A stretch of DNA of 56,400 nucleotides from positions 1 through 56,400 of the forward strand of contig DBHR01000039.1 in assembly GCA_002296225.1 (NCBI GenBank). The letters are read 5' to 3'. The DNA is from Acidobacteria bacterium UBA823 (GTDB taxonomy: Bacteria; Acidobacteriota; Vicinamibacteria; Vicinamibacterales; UBA823). The position numbers and the translations under genes were made by a program. Shown piece after piece: positions 49,669 to 56,400 of this stretch (positions are counted from its first letter, which is position 1; every line of letters starts with the position of its first letter). Under the pieces are notes generated by a model. That model was not told the DNA's origin. It searched no databases and saw nothing but the letters and a program-made list of their open reading frames with translations.

Positions 49669-51491
49669 AGCGCAGCCATCTCAGGTTCGAACACTTTCCA
49701 GACCTCCTGCTGGAGCTCCCTAAAGAACTCGCGCGTCATGAAGGCCGGCGTCTTAACGTTGACGTTCGGATCGTCGAAGGCTTGGGCAGGCAGAGTATAC
49801 TCAGCGCGCCGATAGCCTTGCTTTCGTTCAATCGCCAGACCGCGAAGGTAAGCACGACGCACGGCTGCGAGTAAATCTTCCAGAGACACATCCAGGCCAC
49901 CCTCGACCTGCACCGCGGCGATCGCCATCTTCTGTCCCATTCCGGCGAACTTACAGGTCCCCAGCAGATCATCACGCACCTGCAACAGTCCCTTCTGCGT
50001 GATCGCCTTCACCCAGTAGTCCATCGACGTGTCGCCCTCCATGACGAGCGCCATGAACGTGCCCATCGTCATATGGCCGCCAGCAATCGCCCACGGATAA
50101 CCTGGGTTCGTTTCGGCCAGGTAGGCAGGAAGTTCGAGTCCCTTGACGTGCATCGCATAGTCGGTATCACCAGTTTTGATCGAAAGACGCTTAACACCCC
50201 GTCCCACGTCTGGCAGCCGTCCTCGGCCGGCACCGTCGATTAACTCCCAGATTTTCTCGAATTCGCCAAACCGGGCGCCGTTGCACAACAGCGCGTCCGG
50301 ATGGCGCTCGTTGTAGTCGAGCACATACCCAACCGTCGTTCCGCATGAAATCGAATCCATGCCGAGATTGTCGACCAACTGCACGAGCTTCCAGGCCTGT
50401 TCGCCATCGTGGATACCGAGGTTGGTCGCAAGCAGGTTCAGTGGCTCGTAGTCAAACTTCGCCCGGAACTCGCCACGCGTTCCGTCGGCCTTTTTTTCGT
50501 AGATATTCTTGTGGCAGTTGATCCCGCAGCGATAACACGACTCAGCCTTGATGATGAAGTCGTCCTCAAGATTTTCGCGGAATAGTCGATTGACCGCGCC
50601 ATCACCTTTAGGGCGAAAGTTGTCTTGCGGAAGTACGTGGAATTCATCAAGAATCGGGAAATTCGACCACGTACCACCAAGACCACCCTTATTGGCCTCG
50701 CGAAACTTGACCGATCCCGGGCCGGTTGAGATTTTCTTGTTGAGTTCCTTCACCTCTGGTGCCAGCTTCGTCAATTTGTCCTTTGACTGCGCCACGAGCC
50801 CAATTAGGTTTTTAAATCCCATGACCGCACCCATGCCGCCGCGACCGGCAAACCGACACTTATCGTCACCCGACTTCAATTCGTTTTCGGTGCTGAGCGC
50901 CACTGCCGCGAAGTAACAGTTCTCATACGCTTCGCCAGCCGGACCAATGACCGCGAAGTGCGCGTCCTCGTAGTCTTTCTGAAGCGTCATGATTTTGTCG
51001 TGCGTCTCCATGCCGAGGAGCGCGTCGGCAGGCTTCAATGTCATCTGCGGTCCATCTGGACTGTCCTGAATCACAAGCAGCAGCGGATGACTCGCCCGGC
51101 CTTCTACCACGATCTCGTCGAGCCCAGCCCACTTCATCTTCGACCCGAACTTCCCACTCGCCGCAGACCAGATGGCAGCCGGTAATCCCTCATCGGAGTG
51201 CTTGAGTGGGCTGTAAGCCGAAAAGTAAGTCCGCAGTCCAGTCATAACGTTCGAACCGGTCAGGAGCCCCGTATTGATGATGAGTGGGTTGTCGGTGCTG
51301 AGCGCGTCGGTAACGTCCCGAGTCATTAACATCTGGAAAGAGCGTCCGAATCCCCCCAACACGTCCTCCAGATTTCGGCACGGGACCTCCTCTACATGAA
51401 TTGCCCCAGTAGCTAGGTCGACCGTAGCCCGCGTGTACCACACTTTCTGGGGATCAAAAGCCGTGCCGTTATTCGAATTTGTGTTCCGCAT
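49665..51491 (-). CDS. Aldehyde:ferredoxin oxidoreductase-family tungsten enzyme
   Basis: 608 residues. Oxidises aldehydes (or related carbonyls) to acids with ferredoxin as acceptor; the cofactor is expected to be a bis-pterin tungsten (or molybdenum). The iron-sulfur ligands are Cys319, Cys322 and Cys326 (CYRCGINC) and Cys513 (LLGTCKF). Pterin contacts are KCRFAGRGGMGAVMG and DNLGMDSISCGTTVG; the middle domain TYFSAYSPLKHSDEG is present. The N-terminal GGFGRSFQMLM is more diverged than the usual GGRGLGA, so it belongs to an AOR-like subfamily. The start ATG (51491) has no strong Shine-Dalgarno; a TATAAT on the minus strand (51577-51582) lies upstream with no clear -35. The stop overlaps the MoaD-like start. 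Confidence 0.91.
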   Translation of the reverse strand: MRNTNSNNGTAFDPQKVWYTRATVDLATGAIHVEEVPCRNLEDVLGGFGRSFQMLMTRDVTDALSTDNPLIINTGLLTGSNVMTGLRTYFSAYSPLKHSDEGLPAAIWSAASGKFGSKMKWAGLDEIVVEGRASHPLLLVIQDSPDGPQMTLKPADALLGMETHDKIMTLQKDYEDAHFAVIGPAGEAYENCYFAAVALSTENELKSGDDKCRFAGRGGMGAVMGFKNLIGLVAQSKDKLTKLAPEVKELNKKISTGPGSVKFREANKGGLGGTWSNFPILDEFHVLPQDNFRPKGDGAVNRLFRENLEDDFIIKAESCYRCGINCHKNIYEKKADGTRGEFRAKFDYEPLNLLATNLGIHDGEQAWKLVQLVDNLGMDSISCGTTVGYVLDYNERHPDALLCNGARFGEFEKIWELIDGAGRGRLPDVGRGVKRLSIKTGDTDYAMHVKGLELPAYLAETNPGYPWAIAGGHMTMGTFMALVMEGDTSMDYWVKAITQKGLLQVRDDLLGTCKFAGMGQKMAIAAVQVEGGLDVSLEDLLAAVRRAYLRGLAIERKQGYRRAEYTLPAQAFDDPNVNVKTPAFMTREFFRELQQEVWKVFEPEMAAL

Positions 51492-51667
51492 GCCTACTCC
51501 GTCTCATGAAATGTCAGCGCCTAACCGCATCCAAGCGATGCATCACAACATGGGGCTTTACCGAACGACGCCAAAAATTATAGTGCCTGCTAGGCTATTC
51601 TCGCGACCAAACATTCGGATTCTACCCGTTAGTGTTCTGTAATTGACCTACCCTACCGTCGGCGGAC

Positions 51668-52834
51668 TTACCTAGAACCCACTCGCGATTCAGCACGTAG
51701 CACCTCAACCAACGCAGTCACGTCAGCAGTATCGTTGTAGAGATGCGGCGACACCCGAATCGCGGCGCCGCGCAAAGAAACGAACACGCTTCGTTCTCGG
51801 AGCCGCGCTGACACCGCTTCGATATCAATGTGGCTCGGTGGATGCAAACCGAATAAATGCGCACCCCGCCAGGCCTCATCCTCAAAGCCAAAGCCGACCG
51901 ATGCTACCTCTGTAAATAACTCGGTCGTAATCGATCGACAGTAGGTCTGCACCTCGTCAAGATCCCAGCGCAGGACCTGTTCTAGCGCGGCGATGAGCAT
52001 CGGTGTCAAGATGAAGTTTGCCCGCTCGCCACTGTCGTAGCGTACCGCGCCTGGCCGATAACGGTCCTGGTAGTTCATCACTTCCCGAAAGTTCTCGCTA
52101 CCGACGCGCTTGAACGTGTCGTCCTCCAGGGGGACTCCGTCGTCATACCGAGGACCGAAGTAGGCCACGCCGATTGAATAAGGTCCAAGGAGCCACTTGT
52201 AGGCAGCACAAATGAGTGCATCGGGTTTGACTTTTTCAAGGTCGAACGGCATTGCACCGACCGCCTGTGTGCCATCAACAATGAATGCAGCATCGCAGTC
52301 GCGCGCGCGGGCGCCGATAGCCTCAAGGTCGAACCGGGTGCCGTCCGTCCAGTGCACCGGGGCCGACGCCACGATGATCGTGTTGCGATCAATTGCCTCG
52401 ATCACACGCGCGTTCCATTCTTCACCGCGCGGCAAGCTGTCCGGGGCCTTCACCGTTCGCAGCGTCACGCCATAACGGCGCGCGGCCTCACGCCACGCGT
52501 AAACGTTGCTGGGAAACTGGTTCTGCGTGACGACAATGTTTTGACCTTGTTCAAATCGCGTGTTGCGTGCGACTACGGCCATGCCGTAAGAAACCGCTGG
52601 AATGATTGCGATCCGCTGAGGGTCACCCAAATTCACAAGCCGCGCGAACAATTCTCGCGCACGGTTGCTATCGGTAAAAAAATCTTCCGAATGAATCTGA
52701 CTAGGCAGCTCCTTCCGCGCGATTCCAGCGACCCCCGCCTCAGCCACGCGCTTTGGCGTAGGCGACATATAAGCGCAGTTCAGGTAGTGCAGATTATCGG
52801 GAAGTGAAAAGAGGTGCTTCTGCGGCGTCAACAC
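51668..52834 (-). CDS. Class V aminotransferase family protein (cysteine desulfurase/kynureninase-like)
   Basis: 388 residues, cytosolic, no signal. PLP binding: FIVDGTQAVGAM gives Asp187, and CAAYKWLLGPYS gives the Schiff-base Lys213. VTQNQFPSNVYAWREAARR is the substrate-binding region, and SLRGAAIRVSPHLYNDTADV the C-terminal domain. Its start at 52834 overlaps the stop of the DMT gene by seven bases, placing it last of the ureohydrolase-DMT-aminotransferase operon. The reaction cannot be deduced; a lyase or epimerase on an amino acid is likely. Confidence 0.87.
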   Translation of the reverse strand: MLTPQKHLFSLPDNLHYLNCAYMSPTPKRVAEAGVAGIARKELPSQIHSEDFFTDSNRARELFARLVNLGDPQRIAIIPAVSYGMAVVARNTRFEQGQNIVVTQNQFPSNVYAWREAARRYGVTLRTVKAPDSLPRGEEWNARVIEAIDRNTIIVASAPVHWTDGTRFDLEAIGARARDCDAAFIVDGTQAVGAMPFDLEKVKPDALICAAYKWLLGPYSIGVAYFGPRYDDGVPLEDDTFKRVGSENFREVMNYQDRYRPGAVRYDSGERANFILTPMLIAALEQVLRWDLDEVQTYCRSITTELFTEVASVGFGFEDEAWRGAHLFGLHPPSHIDIEAVSARLRERSVFVSLRGAAIRVSPHLYNDTADVTALVEVLRAESRVGSR

Positions 52835-53748
52835 CCGTCCATTCTAACAGTCCGCAGCGGTCGACTTGAATACGGTCTGGTGGCCACGATAATGCCGATC
52901 GCAATGATTGTTGCCCCAGCAAGTGACTGCATCTCCATCGTCTCACCAAGCAGTAGGTAGCCCAACACGATCGCTACTATCGGAAAGACGTAGGTGATAA
53001 ACGCTAGAGTGCTGACCGTAAACTGCTTAAGTAGCGTATAAAAGATCACGAACGCAGCCACAGAACCAACGAGCGCTAGATACATCACTGATCCAACTGC
53101 CGTTCCGGTCCAGGGCACGTTCGCCACATCCTCGGTAAGAACGGAGACCACTAATAGCCCAGCCGCCGCATAGGTCATCGGAAGGGCCGTTAAGTTGTAG
53201 GGATGCAGGTGCTGACCCCATCGCTTAATGCCCACGTTGCTGAGCGCAGCTACGAACGGAGAGACCAAGGTTACTGCAGCAGCGAGCTCACTCGTGCGAT
53301 CAGGTAACTGCAAACCGTCCTTGAAGATGAGCAGGACTCCCAGAAACCCAAGGACCACGCCGACGAGCTTGCGTAACGTCATAGGCTCTGAGGCCAGCAT
53401 CAAATGCGCCAACAGCATCACAAAGAGCGGATTCGTAGCAAACAGCACGGCACTGAGGCCGGCGGGAATGTACTGCTCGCCCCAATACACGACACCGTAT
53501 GACAGTCCGATCCCGAAAACGCCGTGACCGAGCAATCCCAAATGAGCCCAGCGGCTCCGCGGTAGGCGCACCTTCTGCAGCCAACTCAATCCAAACAGCA
53601 CGATTGCGGCTACTAGGAACCGGAAGCCGGCGCCAAGAAACGGCGGGAGTACGTCGAGACCGATCTTGATAATCGGCCAGGTCGAGCCCCAAATGAAACA
53701 CAGGACGCCGATGAGCAGGAACGCTACAGGTCGGGACGTCGGATTCAT
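52828..53748 (-). CDS. DMT superfamily transporter (EamA, ten transmembrane segments)
   Basis: 306 residues with two EamA repeats. The first starts LLIGVLCFIWGSTWPIIKIG, and the second near VTLVSPFVAALSNVGIKRWG. About ten hydrophobic helices; the conserved Pro/Gly-rich motifs (YIPAGLSAVLFATNPLFVML and LALVGSVAAFVIFYTLLK) are seen. EamA members export amino acids or metabolites. Position between a ureohydrolase and an aminotransferase suggests it exports an amine or an amino acid of the same pathway. It starts 36 bp after the ureohydrolase stop and overlaps the aminotransferase start. Confidence 0.92.
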   Translation of the reverse strand: MNPTSRPVAFLLIGVLCFIWGSTWPIIKIGLDVLPPFLGAGFRFLVAAIVLFGLSWLQKVRLPRSRWAHLGLLGHGVFGIGLSYGVVYWGEQYIPAGLSAVLFATNPLFVMLLAHLMLASEPMTLRKLVGVVLGFLGVLLIFKDGLQLPDRTSELAAAVTLVSPFVAALSNVGIKRWGQHLHPYNLTALPMTYAAAGLLVVSVLTEDVANVPWTGTAVGSVMYLALVGSVAAFVIFYTLLKQFTVSTLAFITYVFPIVAIVLGYLLLGETMEMQSLAGATIIAIGIIVATRPYSSRPLRTVRMDGC

Positions 53749-53784
53749 CGATTAAGAGCCACGAATCAGGAACTGTCGGCCGAA

Positions 53785-54603
53785 TCACTGACCGGCAGCA
53801 GACAGCATGCGGTCGACTACTTCCTTCAAGCACTTTGCAGCGACCATGGCGGTGACGCCGTTCACGTCGCGGACTGGGTTGTACTCTACGATGTCCGCCC
53901 CGATAAGCGGCGCACGAATCGACTGAACAGCGCTCAGCACGTCCCGAACCGACACACCGCCCGGCTCGTGGTGCGAAAGACCGGGAGCGAACGCGGGGTC
54001 GAGCACGTCGAGATCCAGCGAGAGATACATCGGCCCTCCGAACTTCGCGCCGATCTCATTCGTCCACTGAACGGCCGTCACCACCTCGACACCAAACCGC
54101 TCCGCCTGAGCCTTCTGCTCGGGTGTCATTGTCCGAATACCCATTTGAACCAGTTGACCAATCAGGCCCTCCTCCATAATCCGCGCGAATGGACAAGCGT
54201 GAGAAAGTCTATTGCCGTCAAACTCGTCGTAGAGGTCGGGATGCGCATCAAGATGCAGTACGCTGAGGCGGTCGTACCGCTTGGCGAACGCCCGGATAAT
54301 CGGATACGTGATCGCGTGGTCGCCGCCTAACGCGACCATCCGGTCGCCATTTTCTAGCAGTTCAGCGACCCCCTGCTCAATTGCCGCGAAAGCGACAGCG
54401 CCGGAGGGCAACGACAGGTCGCCCGCGTCTCGAAACCGAGGCTCGGCACCGAGGTCTCGTCCGAATTCGGTCGAAAGATTCGCCGATGATGAGTGTAGCG
54501 CCTCACGGATCTTGGACGGCGCCTGAGCGGCACCACGCAGAAAGGAAGAATTCTCGTCGAACGGGATTCCAACGAGTATGACATCGGGGCATCTGGCAAT
54601 CAT
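53785..54603 (-). CDS. Ureohydrolase family protein (agmatinase/arginase-like)
   Basis: 272 residues from the ATG at 54603. A frame to 54738 exists, but its start would overlap the 5' end of the divergent SelA-like gene. The metal ligands are complete: GGDHAITYP (His), LHLDAHPDLYDEF (Asp, His, Asp), and LSLDLDVLDPAFAPG (Asp, Asp). GIPFDENSSFLRGAAQAP opens the fold, and the end is KEVVDRMLSAAGQ. Agmatinase, guanidinobutyrase or formiminoglutamase activities are possible; the sequence DLYDEFDGNRLSHACPF is the agmatinase-type substrate loop. First gene of an operon with an EamA transporter and a class V aminotransferase. Confidence 0.88.
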   Translation of the reverse strand: MIARCPDVILVGIPFDENSSFLRGAAQAPSKIREALHSSSANLSTEFGRDLGAEPRFRDAGDLSLPSGAVAFAAIEQGVAELLENGDRMVALGGDHAITYPIIRAFAKRYDRLSVLHLDAHPDLYDEFDGNRLSHACPFARIMEEGLIGQLVQMGIRTMTPEQKAQAERFGVEVVTAVQWTNEIGAKFGGPMYLSLDLDVLDPAFAPGLSHHEPGGVSVRDVLSAVQSIRAPLIGADIVEYNPVRDVNGVTAMVAAKCLKEVVDRMLSAAGQ

Positions 54604-54729
54604 CGGCGGGTCATTGCTGAAATAAGACGCAGGATCCCAAGAATATAGTTGATCGGGCAGCGCAAAGACGGGATTATAGCCGACACTTCTGAAACTGCTC
54701 GTAGGCAGTGGCAATGGACGGAGGAATCC

Positions 54730-55962
54730 ATGAAGCACAGGCCCAATGACTGGTCACGGCGTCGGTTTCTCGCATCGACTGGAGCGGCTCCGGTCGCCGG
54801 TCTACTCGCAAGCAAATGCGCCCCTCCGCCGGAAGCGCCGGCCGAAATTGGGGATGTCTACGAGCGCCTGGGCGTCAGACCCTTCATCAACGCAGCTGGT
54901 ACCTACACGGCACTGACGGCGTCGCTAATGCCGGCCGAGGTGAGAGCAGCGATGGCTGACGCCTCGCAGCAATTCGTGTCCCTCAGCGAGTTGCACACCG
55001 CCGCCGGCACCCGGATCGCAGAGCTCGTCGGCGCGGAGGCCGCACTCGTTACCACGGGATGTGCCGCCGCCCTGACCCAAGCCACGGCCGCCTGTGTGTG
55101 CGGAACCGACCAGAACGCCATCCGCCAGGTGCCAAACACCACCGGCCTCAAGCAAGAAGTGATCATCCAGCGCTCCCACAGGTTCGGCTATGACCACGCG
55201 ATCCGAAACGTCGGGGTCGAGTTGGTCGAAGTCGAGACGCGTGCGGAATTGGAGGCTGCGGTCACCGACCAGACCGCGATGCTTTTCTTCCTCAACGTAG
55301 CGAACACTCGCGGACAGATTCAGCGAGAAGAGTTCGCCGAAATTGGGCGTCAAGCCGAAATACCCACGCTCATCGACGCGGCGGCCGATCTCCCACCAGC
55401 CGATAACCTGCGGGCGTTCACGCGGATGGGGTTCGACCTCGTTGGGTTCAGCGGCGGCAAGGGATTACGTGGACCCCAGTGCTCGGGTCTACTACTCGGC
55501 CGAAAGGACCTCGTCGAGGCCGCCTATCTAAATGGATCACCGCATGGAAACTCAATCGGCCGGATCGCTAAGGTAGGCAAGGAGGAGATTGTTGGATTAA
55601 CGCGCGCGGTCGAACTGTACCTCGAGAAAGACCATGAAGCTGAATGGGCCGAGTGGGAAGCACGAGTAAGTGCGATTATCGACGCTGTCACTGACATTCC
55701 TAGCGTCGAGGGCAAGCAGTTCGTGCCTGAGATCGCCAACGAAGTACCACACGCCCGCATCACATGGGACCCAACTCGCATCGCACTAACCCGCGATGAC
55801 GTTGCTCAGGCGCTACGCGAGGGCCACCCGCGCATTGAGCCACGCCCGAGCGCTGCGGATGCCTCCCGACTCGAGCTCGGCGTCTGGATGATGGAGGCTG
55901 GCGATCACAAAGTGGTGGCCGGTCGTGTGGCAGAAATCCTGGCTCAAGAGGCCGGCGCCTGA
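54730..55962 (+). CDS. Tat-exported SelA-like PLP enzyme
   Basis: 410 residues from the ATG at 54730, with GGAGGA four bases upstream; an earlier frame start at 54649 is not needed. The Tat motif is WSRRRFLASTGAAPVAGLLA (8-27). The core resembles the selenocysteine synthase (SelA)/DgaE family: VRPFINAAGTYTALTASLMP, IIQRSHRFGYDHAIRNVGVE, LIDAAADLPP (Asp216) and GFSGGKGLRGPQCSGLL with Schiff-base Lys244. The family includes selenocysteine synthase and D-glucosaminate-6-phosphate ammonia-lyase. No selB/selC is nearby, so lyase or racemase activity is more likely. It is divergent from the ureohydrolase; 126 bp between the two starts. Confidence 0.87.
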   Translation: MKHRPNDWSRRRFLASTGAAPVAGLLASKCAPPPEAPAEIGDVYERLGVRPFINAAGTYTALTASLMPAEVRAAMADASQQFVSLSELHTAAGTRIAELVGAEAALVTTGCAAALTQATAACVCGTDQNAIRQVPNTTGLKQEVIIQRSHRFGYDHAIRNVGVELVEVETRAELEAAVTDQTAMLFFLNVANTRGQIQREEFAEIGRQAEIPTLIDAAADLPPADNLRAFTRMGFDLVGFSGGKGLRGPQCSGLLLGRKDLVEAAYLNGSPHGNSIGRIAKVGKEEIVGLTRAVELYLEKDHEAEWAEWEARVSAIIDAVTDIPSVEGKQFVPEIANEVPHARITWDPTRIALTRDDVAQALREGHPRIEPRPSAADASRLELGVWMMEAGDHKVVAGRVAEILAQEAGA

Positions 55963-55982
55963 CAATGCACTAGGCCAGCGGG

Positions 55983-56400
55983 TCAGGGCTGGGCCAGCCC
56001 CGCCCACGCCACGCCAGCGCGGCCGTTCAGGTCCCAAACGATGCGCCCGCCGCGCACCGTCATCTCGGCTTCGAGCTTCCGGTCGCCTGGTAGCGTCTGA
56101 CCGGCAACATCCAGAAAGCCAAACGTGCCTTGGCGGACGCCGATGACCGTCACGTCGGCCGGTGCGCCAACACCCAGGTGACCAAGGTCCTCCCTGTCAA
56201 TGGCCCTGGCTGCTTGCCACGTCGAACGGTCAATCACATCGGGTAGGGACATCCCCAAATTAAGGAACTTGGACATAACATTTAGCATGTCCTTCATGCC
56301 GCCGTTCATACTGCCACTGTGAAGGTCCGTACTAATCGTGTCTGGCGGAAACCCCTGTCGCATAGAGGGTACGGCTTGATCGAATCTAAAGCTCCCTCCT
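55983..56400 (-). CDS. Amidohydrolase/deacetylase, C-terminal part (5' end outside window)
   Basis: The frame is open to the right edge (it reads GGSFRFDQAVPS before MRQGFPPDTI), so the N terminus is lost. The visible 139 residues contain FPPDTISTDLHSGSMNGGM, the second His/Asp region of the dihydroorotase/D-aminoacylase-like amidohydrolase family, then STWQAARAIDREDLGHLGVG, ADVTVIGV, and a C-terminal beta-sandwich (EMTVRGGRIVWDLNGRAG). Usual family members remove acyl groups from amino acids or sugars; this one's substrate is unknown. It is convergent with the SelA-like gene; the stop codons are about 20 bp apart. Confidence 0.8.
   Translation of the reverse strand, partial: GGSFRFDQAVPSMRQGFPPDTISTDLHSGSMNGGMKDMLNVMSKFLNLGMSLPDVIDRSTWQAARAIDREDLGHLGVGAPADVTVIGVRQGTFGFLDVAGQTLPGDRKLEAEMTVRGGRIVWDLNGRAGVAWAGLAQP

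Noticed and set aside
1..56400. CRISPR arrays, insertion sequences, prophage or integrases
   Set aside because: No repeated spacer pattern, transposase, integrase or terminal repeats were seen on either strand.

Overview
The window is a chromosomal segment of a GC-rich (roughly 58-60% by eye) Gram-negative bacterium. I infer an Acidobacteriota-type organism, probably close to the Vicinamibacteria. The reasons are a MoxR/DUF58/BatA/DUF4175/DUF4159 operon, CarD and Rex regulators, a TPR-metallopeptidase, a TPR-multihaem cytochrome, TatT-type TRAP transport, a tungsten-type aldehyde oxidoreductase, and many signal-peptide and Tat-signal proteins. I could not search a database, so the taxonomy is an inference. 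There are no insertion sequences, phage genes, CRISPR arrays or rRNA genes. One tRNA, tRNA-Leu(CAA), is present.

Layout. 1-5.3 kb (+): 3' end of an M28 peptidase, a Tat-exported class V aminotransferase, the maltosyltransferase GlgE, and a small YacG zinc protein. 5.3-21.6 kb (-): an outer-membrane barrel, a homocitrate/isopropylmalate synthase-like enzyme, then a long tightly packed operon. Read in the direction of transcription this operon is: zinc-ribbon protein, TPR/gluzincin peptidase, DUF4159, MoxR ATPase, DUF58, BatA-VWA, DUF4175, a second membrane VWA protein, and a caspase-fold protein that lacks its catalytic cysteine. Several of its junctions overlap or nearly touch (GTGA, ATGA, 1-4 bp gaps). 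21.7-25.7 kb: a PmtA-like methyltransferase (-), then LytS-type kinase, LytTR regulator and signal peptidase I (+) behind a near-consensus sigma-70 promoter. 25.6-30.6 kb (-): acyl-CoA ligase, MoaC, Rex, PlsC-type acyltransferase, CarD with its own promoter and intrinsic terminator.

30.9-36.9 kb: an exported M20-fold protein with a degraded metal site and an exported SAM-methyltransferase fold (+), tRNA-Leu, a KamA-family radical SAM enzyme with a structured leader (-), a lipoprotein-like cupredoxin (-), and a rhodanese-type sulfurtransferase (+). 37-40.9 kb (-): a TatT-DctP-DctQM TRAP transporter. 41-45.4 kb (+): a two-subunit 2-oxoacid:ferredoxin oxidoreductase and a LysM lytic transglycosylase. 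45.4-51.5 kb (-): tungsten-type AOR, a MoaD-like beta-grasp protein, an exported amidohydrolase and an eight-haem TPR cytochrome. 51.7-54.6 kb (-): ureohydrolase, DMT exporter, class V aminotransferase. The right edge holds a Tat-exported SelA-like PLP enzyme (+) and the 3' end of an amidohydrolase (-).

The content suits a heterotroph specialised in peptides, amino acids and organic acids (exported peptidases and amidohydrolases, TRAP uptake, ferredoxin-linked 2-oxoacid and aldehyde oxidation), with redox sensing by Rex. The best candidates for under-described biology are the MoxR/VWA/pseudo-caspase operon, the degenerate M20 protein, the AOR/MoaD-like/octahaem cytochrome cluster, and the kamA leader.
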